The notes beneath the pieces are model-generated. The model ran no database searches, was not told the DNA's origin, and saw only the letters and a list, made by a program, of their open reading frames with translations. From positions 124,001 through 188,000 of the forward strand of contig CANMLL010000005.1 of the NCBI GenBank assembly GCA_947498775.1: 64,000 nucleotides of DNA, in the 5' to 3' direction. The stretch is from an uncultured Aquimarina sp. (GTDB taxonomy: Bacteria; Bacteroidota; Bacteroidia; Flavobacteriales; Flavobacteriaceae). Of this stretch, positions 18,331-27,627 are shown one piece after another. Positions within the stretch are counted from its first letter, which is position 1, and every line of letters starts with the position of its first letter. The position numbers and the translations under genes are program-made.

Positions 18331-19505
18331 GAAAATTTCTGATCATAATGACATTGGTGGCCGTCGTAAGTGATTATTTATTACATCCATTTTACCCACA
18401 GTTTTTCAAAGCCCGTTTTGGAGTTACTGATCCAAAATGGGTGGGATACTACTTTGCTGCAATTTGCTTTATGGTTATGATTTCATTCCCCTTTTGGGCC
18501 TATATTTCTAAAAAAGTCGCAGAACTTAATATCCTGGTATATACCCAGTGTATCGCAGGAGTATTAGCTTTATTTTGTTATTGGACAAACTCGTACATCA
18601 ATTTCTGGATCGTTTCGTTGGTGATGATTTTATTTAAAGGGAGTTACCTTTTGGTCTATCCCTATATACTAAGAATTATCACCAAAAAAGAACATCCTGG
18701 CACTATTGGATTACTATCGGTGATAGTTCATTTGGGCGGTATTTTGGGAGCAGTTATTGGGGGTATAACCGTTGACCTGATTGATGTAAGCTATATTTTT
18801 TTGATTATGGCATTGGGTGATTTTATCCAAATGGGAATGAGTGCATATCTACTGAGAAGTAATACATACGATACTTCAATTCACCAGGAAACCGAATCGA
18901 TAGCGCACACAGATAATAGAATGGTTCCAAAAGGATTTATACTCAAAATAGGATTGATAACTATGATCTTATATTTCAGTGATTTCTTGATCCGACCTTT
19001 TTTCTCTAGCTATTGGGAAAGCATCTCTAACTATGATTCTAAACTCATTTCAGGAACCATATATGCGATACCTGGATTTGTTGCACTAATTGCATTGTGG
19101 ATTAATTTCAAAAGAAAGGAAGCCAATAGTGGTTTTCAAGGGATCATTTCGGTATTACTTTTTGGAGCAATCGGATTATTATTACAAGGGGTTCCTATTG
19201 AGGCTGTTGTCATCGCGGGAAGAGTTATATACGGATATGCAATTTTTCAGGGTGTGGTAAAGTTCGACGTTTTGTTATTCGAATTGAGTACTCCAGAATC
19301 GTATGCTGTCGATTACAGCAAAGTACATTTTTTTCAAAATCTCGGAGTGTTGATTTCCTCTTTTTCAGTTGGGTTGTTGGTAGATAGTCATGGATTACAG
19401 ATTCCTTTTATGTTCGCTCTTGCCGGATTTATTATTACTCTGTTGTTATACTATTTTATCTTCAAAGTAGTGATAAAAAACACCTCTAGGACATTGGTAA
19501 ACTAA
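18327..19505 (+). CDS. MFS transporter, probable siderophore exporter
   Basis: This 392-residue protein has about twelve membrane helices in two halves joined by a hydrophilic loop near 190-205, the major facilitator layout. Its position between the hydroxylase and synthetase genes, with a 4-base overlap upstream and an 11-base gap downstream, matches exporter genes in other NRPS-independent siderophore loci. Export of the finished siderophore is inferred from context. Confidence 0.85.
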   Translation: MRKFLIIMTLVAVVSDYLLHPFYPQFFKARFGVTDPKWVGYYFAAICFMVMISFPFWAYISKKVAELNILVYTQCIAGVLALFCYWTNSYINFWIVSLVMILFKGSYLLVYPYILRIITKKEHPGTIGLLSVIVHLGGILGAVIGGITVDLIDVSYIFLIMALGDFIQMGMSAYLLRSNTYDTSIHQETESIAHTDNRMVPKGFILKIGLITMILYFSDFLIRPFFSSYWESISNYDSKLISGTIYAIPGFVALIALWINFKRKEANSGFQGIISVLLFGAIGLLLQGVPIEAVVIAGRVIYGYAIFQGVVKFDVLLFELSTPESYAVDYSKVHFFQNLGVLISSFSVGLLVDSHGLQIPFMFALAGFIITLLLYYFIFKVVIKNTSRTLVN

Positions 19506-19516
19506 AGAAACCCTTA

Positions 19517-21964
19517 ATGAAAAGTTCAAAAAAGAATATCGAACATAACTATCATACACTTTATACCAAGTCTTTTATGGATTTTGGAACTATCGATATT
19601 CGTCCGTTCAGAATTACCGAAGATAGTGAACTACTTCATCAATGGGTAAATCTTGATTATGCCTTTTTTTGGGGTATGCAAGGGTGCAGTTTACAAGAAG
19701 TGCAACAAGAATATGCAAGGTTGATAGCACCAGATCATTATGATGTTTTTGTGGGTACATATCATGATCACCCCGTTTTTGTATTAGAGCGATATGATCC
19801 CAATTACGATGCTATAGGAACGATGTATTCTAGACAAAAAGGTGATTGTGGCATACATATCATTGTTGCTCCACCCCAAATAAGGATTTCCAATTTCACA
19901 TGGTATCTATTTACAACAATTATGGATTTTGTTTTTAAGGATTCTACAGTGAATAGAATTTTGGTAGAACCAGATATGCGCAATAAAAAAATGTTCGCTT
20001 TATGCCAGCGCATAGGATTTCAATTAGATAGAATAGTAGAACTCCCTCATAAAACTGCTCAATTAGCTTTTTTGACTAGAGAGCAATACCAACAATTTAA
20101 CCCAATTTCACAAATCAATAAACGCAGTGCCATGAATACGTTAGATAACACCGTTTCGCCTCAACAATCCGTTTCCCATTTACAACCCCAGGTATGGGTG
20201 AAAGCAAATATATTATTGGTAGCAAAAGCTATCTGTGAGTTTAGTCACGAACTCTTGATAAAACCTGTGGTATTAGAACAATTAAAAGAGGGTTGGAGCA
20301 GCTTTATTTTGAAGACTGACAGTCCAACTATTCAATATCAATTTAATGCAAAATTACTGGCTTTAAATCATTTATGGATAGATAAGAATTCTATTAAAAA
20401 GTACGTAGAAAGCGAGGCCGTTGTTGTAGATGCGATACTTTTTATCAAAGAACTCAGTACGCAATTAGGGATTAAAAAAAACCAAATGCCAGTATATCTT
20501 GAAGAGATTATCAGTACCTTATACGGTAGTGCTTTTAAATTCCTTAAGGGGAATCCAACAGCTCAGGATTTGGTGAATGCCGATTTTCAGACCATAGAAC
20601 AATCTATGACTGAAGGGCATCCGGGCTTTGTAGCTAATAATGGTCGTATTGGATTTGATAGTAGTGATTATAGATCGTATGCTCCCGAAGCAGGAAATTC
20701 TTTTTCATTGCTTTGGTTGGCAGGGCACAAAAACAGGACAGTTTATGCAGCTACACAAGATTTGCCTTATGATACATTGATTGTGCAAGAATTAGGTGCT
20801 GAAACTTTAACCTCTTTTAGAGCTATTATAAGAGATAGAGGTTTTGATCCAGATGATTATTTCTTTATCCCAATACATCCTTGGCAATGGTTTAATAAAT
20901 TAGCAAACATATTTTCTCCAGAAATAGCCTTAGGAAACCTGATCTGTCTGGGTTACGGTCCAGATCAATACCTTGCGCAACAATCTATCCGAACATTATT
21001 TAACAATACAAGCCCTACCAAGTTTTACACTAAAGCAGCATTGTCAATTTTAAATATGGGCTTTATGCGAGGGCTTCCTTTATACTATCTTGGTACAGCT
21101 CCTAAAATGGCAGTATGGCTGGAAGAATTACTCTATAGTGATCCTTACATTCAAGAAACTGGATTCAGAATGTTGGGAGAGATCGCTTCGGTAAGTTATG
21201 TAAATCCTTATTTTGAAGAGTTTGGGCCACATAACGATTACAATAAAATGCTTGCTTCTCTTTGGCGAGAAAGTCCATTTGCATATATAAAAGAAGGACA
21301 ACAACCGATGACGATGGCCGCATTTCTTCATATAGATCATCAGGGTAAGGCTTTACTGCCAAAAATAATCCAGAAATCAGGATTATCTATAGAACAATGG
21401 CTGCAAAAGTATTTCAAAGCTTACTTAAATCCCTTGTTGCATTGTTTCTATCACTTTGACTTAGTATTTATGCCACATGGCGAAAATATCATTGTAGTGT
21501 TGGAAAATCATATTCCGGTGAAGGTGTTTTTAAAAGATATCACCGAAGAAGCCTGTATTTTGAGCCCAGAAGTGGTACTACCAGATCATTTGAAACGCAT
21601 GTATGTATCAGTACCCGAAGATGTAAAATTATTATCTATATTCACAGATATATTCGATGGTTTCTTCAGGTTTATGTCCCATATCTTGGTAGAACATGCA
21701 AGTTTTTCAGAAGAGCAATTTTGGAGGATAGTCGCCAAAAATATCCAGGATTATTATGCACAACACCCAGAAAAAGAGGCAAAGTTTAAGCAATACGATC
21801 TATTTACTTCTGATTTTCATTTGTCTTGTTTAAATCGCCTTCAACTAAATAATCACAAGCAAATGATTGATTTGGATGATCCGGTTGCCTTACTACAGTT
21901 TGCCGGAAGGTTAGAAAATCCAATTGCAGCATTCAAAGAGAATAGTATTGAAGCGATTTCTTGA
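19517..21964 (+). CDS. Bifunctional GNAT N-acyltransferase-IucA/IucC siderophore synthetase (first copy)
   Basis: This 815-residue fusion has a GNAT acyltransferase domain of IucB/AlcB type (residues about 18-195, with L-V-E-P-D-M-R-N-K-K) that would acylate the hydroxylamine. An IucA/IucC synthetase domain (about 230-800) then forms amide bonds using ATP. Synthetase signs are T-E-G-H-P-G-F-V-A-N-N-G-R, F-I-P-I-H-P-W-Q-W, and the C-terminal L-L-H-C-F-Y-H-F with M-P-H-G-E-N. In many pathways these two activities are separate proteins. Its stop codon overlaps an upstream alternative start of the second copy. Confidence 0.92.
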   Translation: MKSSKKNIEHNYHTLYTKSFMDFGTIDIRPFRITEDSELLHQWVNLDYAFFWGMQGCSLQEVQQEYARLIAPDHYDVFVGTYHDHPVFVLERYDPNYDAIGTMYSRQKGDCGIHIIVAPPQIRISNFTWYLFTTIMDFVFKDSTVNRILVEPDMRNKKMFALCQRIGFQLDRIVELPHKTAQLAFLTREQYQQFNPISQINKRSAMNTLDNTVSPQQSVSHLQPQVWVKANILLVAKAICEFSHELLIKPVVLEQLKEGWSSFILKTDSPTIQYQFNAKLLALNHLWIDKNSIKKYVESEAVVVDAILFIKELSTQLGIKKNQMPVYLEEIISTLYGSAFKFLKGNPTAQDLVNADFQTIEQSMTEGHPGFVANNGRIGFDSSDYRSYAPEAGNSFSLLWLAGHKNRTVYAATQDLPYDTLIVQELGAETLTSFRAIIRDRGFDPDDYFFIPIHPWQWFNKLANIFSPEIALGNLICLGYGPDQYLAQQSIRTLFNNTSPTKFYTKAALSILNMGFMRGLPLYYLGTAPKMAVWLEELLYSDPYIQETGFRMLGEIASVSYVNPYFEEFGPHNDYNKMLASLWRESPFAYIKEGQQPMTMAAFLHIDHQGKALLPKIIQKSGLSIEQWLQKYFKAYLNPLLHCFYHFDLVFMPHGENIIVVLENHIPVKVFLKDITEEACILSPEVVLPDHLKRMYVSVPEDVKLLSIFTDIFDGFFRFMSHILVEHASFSEEQFWRIVAKNIQDYYAQHPEKEAKFKQYDLFTSDFHLSCLNRLQLNNHKQMIDLDDPVALLQFAGRLENPIAAFKENSIEAIS

Positions 21965-21975
21965 TTAGATATAAC

Positions 21976-24417
21976 ATGATGAACGAAAACAGAACCATAT
22001 CAAAACCCGTATTTTCAAGAACTGTAAGGGATTTTGGAAAGATTCACTTATACTATTTGGACCTTTCTAAAGACATAGAGATTATCCATAGTTGGGTCAC
22101 GCAACCTTATGCTAATTATTGGGGTATGATACACAAGTCTATACATGAAGTACGTTTAACATACTCAAAATTGGTTACCAGAGTTGATTATGATGTGTTT
22201 ATTGGTGTATATAAAGATCGGCCTATTTTCCTGATGGAAAAATACAAAGCGTCTGAAGATCAGATTTCAGCATATTATGATGCCAAAGATACCGATTATG
22301 GGATGCATATTTTGATAGCTCCACCAGAGCAAAAAATACATGGTTTTACATGGAATGTATTTAGTACTGTGCTGGAATATTTTTTTGAGCAACCTAACAT
22401 AAATAGAGTAGTGGTAGAACCCGATGTACGAAATGAAAAAATCCACAAACTCAATAAAAAAGCAGGATTCAAATATCAAAAAGAGATTGTATTACCCGAA
22501 AAAATTGCCAAATTAGCCTTTTGCGAATTAAAGGATTTTCAACAAGCCAAAAAACGCGAGCAATCAACTTCAAAACCGATAGCCGATACCAGTCCCAAAT
22601 CAACTGTGGATTACCTCAATCCCCAGGTATGGAAAAGGGCCAATATCGCTTTAGTAAAAAAAGCTATTAGCGAGTTTGCTCATGAATTGGTATTACAACC
22701 CAAATTAATCGAAGAAAGAAAAGAGAGTAACCTTTATTTTTTGACTTCTGATACTCCAGGGGTCACGTATGAGTTTGTTGCCCAAAAAAGAGTCTTAGAC
22801 CACTGGGAAGTAGATGAAAACACTCTGGTTAAAAAACAAAACGGAAGTATTGATCATATTGATGCACTTAAATTTATACTAGAATTCAGATACACTCTGG
22901 GAATTCCAGAACATTTACTTCCTGTTTATTTAGAAGAAATATCAAGCACATTATCGGGTGCAGCATACAAATTACAGCATCAAAAGCTTTCTTCTCAAGA
23001 ACTGACAAATAGCTCTTTTCAGCGTATCGAACATGCGATGACCGAAGGTCATCCCTGTTTTGTAGCCAATAATGGGCGAATTGGTTTTAACAGCGAGGAT
23101 TATATAAACTATGCACCAGAAACCAATCGAACTTTTAAGATCTATTGGGTGGCAGGGCATAAAAGCAAGGCAACATATACTGCGATTAAGAAGCATGAGT
23201 ATAAAACGTTAATGCGAAAAGAACTTGGAGTTCATACGATTGTAAAATTTCATACCAAGCTCCAATCTTTAGGACTGGATATAGAGTCCTATATTTTTAT
23301 CCCTGTACATCCCTGGCAATGGAAAAACAAAATTTCACAAGTATTTGCTGCCGACATAGCTAATCATACACTTGTATTTTTGGGTGAAGGCGAAGATTAC
23401 TATTCAGCACAGCAATCGATACGCACACTGTATAATACTTCTCAACCTGAGAAGATGTATACCAAAACAGCACTATCCATATTAAACATGGGTTTTATGC
23501 GAGGTCTTTCTCCATATTACATGCAAACTACACCGCATATTACCGATTGGATAAGCGCATTATTAGCCAAAGACAAATACCTGAAGGAAACAGGATTTAC
23601 CATGCTAGGTGAGGTTGCTACGGTTGGTTTTGAAAATACATATTATGATGTATTAGGAAAAACAAATGCCCATAACAAAATGTTATCCGCATTATGGAGA
23701 GAAAGCCCGCATAAAAAGGTCAGAGATGGTCAACAATTAATGACCATGGCTGCATTCCTTTACATTGATAAAGAAGGATATTCATTGTTGGCAGAATTAA
23801 TCAAAGGATCACCATACGACAGCAATACATGGGTGCGTAAGTATCTGAATGCATATCTAAGTCCCTTATTGCATTGCTTTTATAACTATGAGTTAGTGTT
23901 TATGCCTCATGGAGAAAATATTATTATGGTCATGGAAAATCAAACTCCTGTAAAGATCTTGATGAAAGATATTACCGAAGAAATCATTGTTTTTAGTGAT
24001 GAACTCGAAATGCCAGAAACGGTAAAACGATTATACACCAAAACTTCGGATAAAATGAAGGTATTGTCACTGTTTACCGATGTATTTGACAGCTTTTTTC
24101 GGTTTATGTCTTCTATTTTGGAAAAACATCTAAACGGTCCCGAAGATTGGTTTTGGGAATTGGTTGCAGAATGTATTCATCTGTATCAAGACAAGCATCC
24201 AAATCTGCAATCAAAATTTGAAAGATACGATCTTTTTGTTTTAGAATTTGATCGATGTTGCTTAAATAGATTGCAGCTTAAAAACACACAGCAAATGCTC
24301 AATCTTTCAGAACCTATAGAGAATTTAATCCTGGAAGGAACATTACAAAATCCAATAGCAAAATTTAAAGATGCCAGCATCTTTAATTATCATTCTGAGC
24401 GTACTGAAGATAATTGA
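21976..24417 (+). CDS. Bifunctional GNAT N-acyltransferase-IucA/IucC siderophore synthetase (second copy)
   Basis: This 813-residue paralogue has the same two-domain order as the preceding gene: GNAT (about 15-190, V-V-E-P-D-V-R-N-E-K) then IucA/IucC (about 215-800, T-E-G-H-P-C-F-V-A-N-N-G-R and F-I-P-V-H-P-W-Q-W). The ATG at 21976 is chosen over a TTG at 21961. The two copies are clearly homologous over their whole length but well diverged. They are therefore an old tandem duplication with probable division of labour, such as different acyl donors or chain extension versus ring closure. Confidence 0.92.
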   Translation: MMNENRTISKPVFSRTVRDFGKIHLYYLDLSKDIEIIHSWVTQPYANYWGMIHKSIHEVRLTYSKLVTRVDYDVFIGVYKDRPIFLMEKYKASEDQISAYYDAKDTDYGMHILIAPPEQKIHGFTWNVFSTVLEYFFEQPNINRVVVEPDVRNEKIHKLNKKAGFKYQKEIVLPEKIAKLAFCELKDFQQAKKREQSTSKPIADTSPKSTVDYLNPQVWKRANIALVKKAISEFAHELVLQPKLIEERKESNLYFLTSDTPGVTYEFVAQKRVLDHWEVDENTLVKKQNGSIDHIDALKFILEFRYTLGIPEHLLPVYLEEISSTLSGAAYKLQHQKLSSQELTNSSFQRIEHAMTEGHPCFVANNGRIGFNSEDYINYAPETNRTFKIYWVAGHKSKATYTAIKKHEYKTLMRKELGVHTIVKFHTKLQSLGLDIESYIFIPVHPWQWKNKISQVFAADIANHTLVFLGEGEDYYSAQQSIRTLYNTSQPEKMYTKTALSILNMGFMRGLSPYYMQTTPHITDWISALLAKDKYLKETGFTMLGEVATVGFENTYYDVLGKTNAHNKMLSALWRESPHKKVRDGQQLMTMAAFLYIDKEGYSLLAELIKGSPYDSNTWVRKYLNAYLSPLLHCFYNYELVFMPHGENIIMVMENQTPVKILMKDITEEIIVFSDELEMPETVKRLYTKTSDKMKVLSLFTDVFDSFFRFMSSILEKHLNGPEDWFWELVAECIHLYQDKHPNLQSKFERYDLFVLEFDRCCLNRLQLKNTQQMLNLSEPIENLILEGTLQNPIAKFKDASIFNYHSERTEDN

Positions 24418-24483
24418 CCATAACAATAACAATACTTCGACAAGCTCATTACGACAAACTAAATTTGAATTAAAAAAAACGTT

Positions 24484-25599
24484 ATGAAGAAGACATCTAA
24501 TAGAATTTTAGCCATAGACCTTGCTAGGGGAGTGAGTGTATTAATGGTAATTATTGTACATACATTATGGATTTATGGGGATACCGCCACGCAATCTGAA
24601 ACCTGGTTGGGATCGGTAGTTCATTTTATAGGAAAAGGAACTCCAATGTTTTTAATTGCCATGGGAGTATCTTTTACATTATCTCGTAATCAGAGTGTTG
24701 TGCTTTCTATCAAAAGAGCTTTTTACATTCTCGGGATAGGATACCTTATGAATTTTTTGAAGTTTGTACTTCCGATACTAGTAGGCACTATGCCTGATAA
24801 TTTTATTGAAGCTTATGGATGGGCCGCTCCGGCAACTATAGATAATATGATCTATATGCTAGGAACTGGTGATATCCTGCAGCTAGCCGGGGTTTCTTTG
24901 TTATTTATGGGAATTATCAATAAGTTTTCAAAAAACAAGTATACACCACTACTAATTGCATTGTTTATAGCGTTAATTACCAAGGAAATACATGGTTTTC
25001 GATTAGGAATAGGAGGAGGTGATTATCTCCTCGATCTGCTGTGGGGAGCCGAGTGGAATGTATATTTTGCAGTTTTTCCCTGGTTCTCGTTTATCCTCAT
25101 CGGAATGTTTTTTGGGATGTGGTATAAAGAGAAAAAGAATAGTACAAAGTATCTATTTAACAGCATGGGTGTTGCGGGAATAATTTTAATGGTACTTGGT
25201 GGAGGGTTATGCTACTATAATTTTGAGTACCATTTTGGGGATTATTTTCATTTAGGTCCAGGCGGAACATTGTATTTGGCTGGGTTTAATCTGGTATTAC
25301 TGTGGTTGGCAAATGTACTGGTGACTAGAATGCAGGCAAACTCAGTCTTTGGATTCTTTTATTATTGCAGTAAACGTGTGACCACAATCTATGTCCTGCA
25401 ATGGGTCTTTATTTGTTGGGGTATGGGGGCTTTGGGATATCAAAAATTTGGAGTTACTGGTGTACTCTTATTAATCCCCTTTTATATGTTGTTGACTTTA
25501 GGAGTTCAAAAGTTTGTACTGGACAAAGTATTATTTACAAAAAAAGCTAAAAAACAAACCCGTATAGCTAAAAAACGGATAGTTATCCCAAAAACATAA
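24484..25599 (+). CDS. Multi-pass membrane acyltransferase (DUF1624 / acyltransferase-3-like)
   Basis: This 371-residue protein has about ten hydrophobic helices. Its N-terminus reads R-I-L-A-I-D-L-A-R-G, followed by I-I-V-H-T, the conserved start of the heparan-alpha-glucosaminide acetyltransferase-like/DUF1624 group. These proteins carry acyl groups across or at the membrane. It follows the synthetases after 66 bases and precedes the crotonase by 4 bases. A role in acylating the siderophore at the membrane is plausible, but it is inferred from position only. Confidence 0.75.
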   Translation: MKKTSNRILAIDLARGVSVLMVIIVHTLWIYGDTATQSETWLGSVVHFIGKGTPMFLIAMGVSFTLSRNQSVVLSIKRAFYILGIGYLMNFLKFVLPILVGTMPDNFIEAYGWAAPATIDNMIYMLGTGDILQLAGVSLLFMGIINKFSKNKYTPLLIALFIALITKEIHGFRLGIGGGDYLLDLLWGAEWNVYFAVFPWFSFILIGMFFGMWYKEKKNSTKYLFNSMGVAGIILMVLGGGLCYYNFEYHFGDYFHLGPGGTLYLAGFNLVLLWLANVLVTRMQANSVFGFFYYCSKRVTTIYVLQWVFICWGMGALGYQKFGVTGVLLLIPFYMLLTLGVQKFVLDKVLFTKKAKKQTRIAKKRIVIPKT

Positions 25600-25603
25600 T
25601 GCT

Positions 25604-26431
25604 ATGAAGCAGTTTGATTGTATTTCTATAGAATATTTCAGAGAAGATGAACTTTTATTCTGGAAGATAAAAGATACTGGAGTGCCAAATTATTGTTTAA
25701 AAGGTCTTCAGGAGTTTCAAGAGTTTTGTGATTGGGTCAAAATATATTTTTCACACCCAGACAAGCCTCTAAAATTTATCGTTTCAGGATCAGAGCATCA
25801 GGGTATTTATAATATGGGAGGAGACTTGCCCTTTTTTCTGGATTGTATTATCGCTAATAATAAAGAGCAATTGAAGACATATGCGCATCTTTGTGTTGAT
25901 GCCATTTATAGTATGTATACCTCCTTTGGGCTACCCATTATTACAATTGCTTTGGTAGAAGGAAATGCATATGGCGGTGGATTTGAATGTGCCCTTGCCC
26001 ATGATTTCATTATAGCCCAGGAACATGCACAGTTTTGTTTGCCAGAGAATAAGTTTAATCTCTTTCCAGGCATGGGAGCCCACAGTTTATTGACAAGAAA
26101 GGTAGGTACTACTATAGCAGATAAATTGATTAGAAGTGGAAAAATATACCAAACACGGTATTTACAATCGTTGGGACTGATAGAAAAAGTAACCGAAAAA
26201 GAAAAGTCTATACACACCTTACATCAGTTTATAAAGAAGGGTATTGAACAATTTAACTTTGAGTACCACCACATTCAATGCAAAAAAATGATCAATCCAC
26301 TGTCAAAAAAAGAATTGTTGGCAATAACTAATCTTTGGGTTGAAGCTTGCATGAACATAAAAGCATTTGATTTACGTAAAATGGAGATCTTAGCAAAAGC
26401 ACAGTCAAGAAAAGCGGCAATTATATCTTAG
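25604..26431 (+). CDS. RpfF-like crotonase (DSF-synthase type acyl-ACP dehydratase/thioesterase)
   Basis: This 275-residue protein belongs to the enoyl-CoA hydratase superfamily and looks like RpfF, the enzyme that makes cis-2-unsaturated fatty acid signals. Both catalytic glutamates are present with the RpfF spacing of 20: Glu128 in G-G-G-F-E and Glu148 in L-P-E. They are followed by the RpfF-typical F-N-L-F-P-G-M-G-A-H-S-L-L. Neither RpfC nor RpfG sensor genes are nearby. Its place at the end of the siderophore operon suggests it supplies an unusual acyl group for the siderophore, or makes a signal linked to iron supply. Both roles are inferences. Confidence 0.82.
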   Translation: MKQFDCISIEYFREDELLFWKIKDTGVPNYCLKGLQEFQEFCDWVKIYFSHPDKPLKFIVSGSEHQGIYNMGGDLPFFLDCIIANNKEQLKTYAHLCVDAIYSMYTSFGLPIITIALVEGNAYGGGFECALAHDFIIAQEHAQFCLPENKFNLFPGMGAHSLLTRKVGTTIADKLIRSGKIYQTRYLQSLGLIEKVTEKEKSIHTLHQFIKKGIEQFNFEYHHIQCKKMINPLSKKELLAITNLWVEACMNIKAFDLRKMEILAKAQSRKAAIIS

Positions 26432-27435
26432 GGTTCAACATTTTTTCTATAAGTTTTCGGTGTCATACCTTCTATTTTTTTAAAAGCGGCAGTAAAATGG
26501 GTTGAATTTTTATATCCTACCAACTCTGACACCTCATAAATTGGTTTTTTACTGTGATGAAGTAACTGTTTGGCTTTATTCATACGCGTTTCGGTGGCAT
26601 ATTCGAAAACAGTTTTACCAAATACTCTTTTGAATTCTTTCTTTAATACAAAATCATTTATTCCTATTTCTCTGGCAAGTTGTTGAATAGAATATTGTAT
26701 GGTAAGATCTGAGGAGATGAGATGCTGCACTTGATACATTTTTTTAAGTAGGTTATCCATTTGCGTTACGCTAGTGGTTTTTGATACCGAGGATGTTTCT
26801 AATTGCAGGGCAATTAATTCAAGCGTTTTTGATTCTAGAAATAATCGTTTTAATAATCCTTTTCGAGTGTCTGACAAAATTTCTGAAAGAATTTCTTGTG
26901 TTCGCGTACATAAAAGCCCTGGAAAATTGATTTGCAGCTTTGATAGCGCGTAGCGGTTCAGGATATCATATTCTGCATTAAGGCGGTGCCTGTTGATAAA
27001 ATCAGTATTCATCCTAAATTTAATCTCTTTGAATCGCTTACGTTTATGAAATGAAACAGAACCATTAGTTTCAGGCAAATATACCAGATAACATTCTTGA
27101 CTTTCATAGATAAGATCATTGACAACTCCATCAATCTTGATGATCTGCTCGCCTTCAATAAGAAATGATAATTCCAGGAAATCTTTAGGTAGCTGCCATT
27201 CGAGATTGATGTCTTTGGTTAGTAACACATCATAAATACCAATATATAAACCATCAAAGCGGTGAAATTCAAAGTAGCCCGAACCATGATCTTCTAAAAA
27301 TTTAAATTTTTTAGAGATAATACCACATTGTTCCTGGGTCGTAATTAGTTGAGTTATTGTATGTAAAGTACACTGATTATTTTGTTTTTTGATTTCGGTT
27401 TTAAGCGACGTCTTTTCACGTCTTTTTTTATCCAT
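26428..27435 (-). CDS. AraC-family transcriptional regulator
   Basis: This 335-residue regulator has a variable N-terminal sensor part (about 1-225) and a C-terminal AraC DNA-binding domain (about 235-332) with two helix-turn-helices and the family signature G-Y-K-N-S-T-H-F-T-A-A-F-K-K near the end. This size and layout match the siderophore-responsive PchR/YbtA type. It converges on the biosynthesis operon with a 4-base overlap and diverges from the TonB receptor gene. Ferric-siderophore-dependent activation of the receptor is therefore likely but unproven. Confidence 0.9.
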   Translation of the reverse strand: MDKKRREKTSLKTEIKKQNNQCTLHTITQLITTQEQCGIISKKFKFLEDHGSGYFEFHRFDGLYIGIYDVLLTKDINLEWQLPKDFLELSFLIEGEQIIKIDGVVNDLIYESQECYLVYLPETNGSVSFHKRKRFKEIKFRMNTDFINRHRLNAEYDILNRYALSKLQINFPGLLCTRTQEILSEILSDTRKGLLKRLFLESKTLELIALQLETSSVSKTTSVTQMDNLLKKMYQVQHLISSDLTIQYSIQQLAREIGINDFVLKKEFKRVFGKTVFEYATETRMNKAKQLLHHSKKPIYEVSELVGYKNSTHFTAAFKKIEGMTPKTYRKNVEP

Positions 27436-27485
27436 AATGCGTCATTTTTCTCTTTCCCTAGATGCTAATTTTGTATTTTATATTT

Positions 27486-27504
27486 ATTTAGACTTATTAT
27501 AAAT
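27486..27504. promoter_or_regulatory. Candidate operator between the AraC and receptor genes
   Basis: An imperfect inverted repeat ATTTAGA-N5-TATAAAT sits in the 190-base divergent region. It shares the ATTTAGA half-site with the sequences at 15457-15480 and 31927-31941. Low confidence because of the AT-rich context. Confidence 0.25.
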
Positions 27505-27627
27505 AACAAATATAACAAAATGAGAAAACATACAACATATCCTTATTTAAAAATTAAAACTACTGTTTTTAACAAGCCAATTCTATACCATTTCTAGTAG
27601 TTGATAACAACAAAATTTATAAGCAAA

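Noticed and set aside
15496..26431. A known aerobactin-type locus
   Set aside because: There is a diamine-forming decarboxylase and no separate IucA, IucB, IucC set; the two fused synthetases, RpfF-like gene and membrane acyltransferase do not fit the aerobactin gene set.
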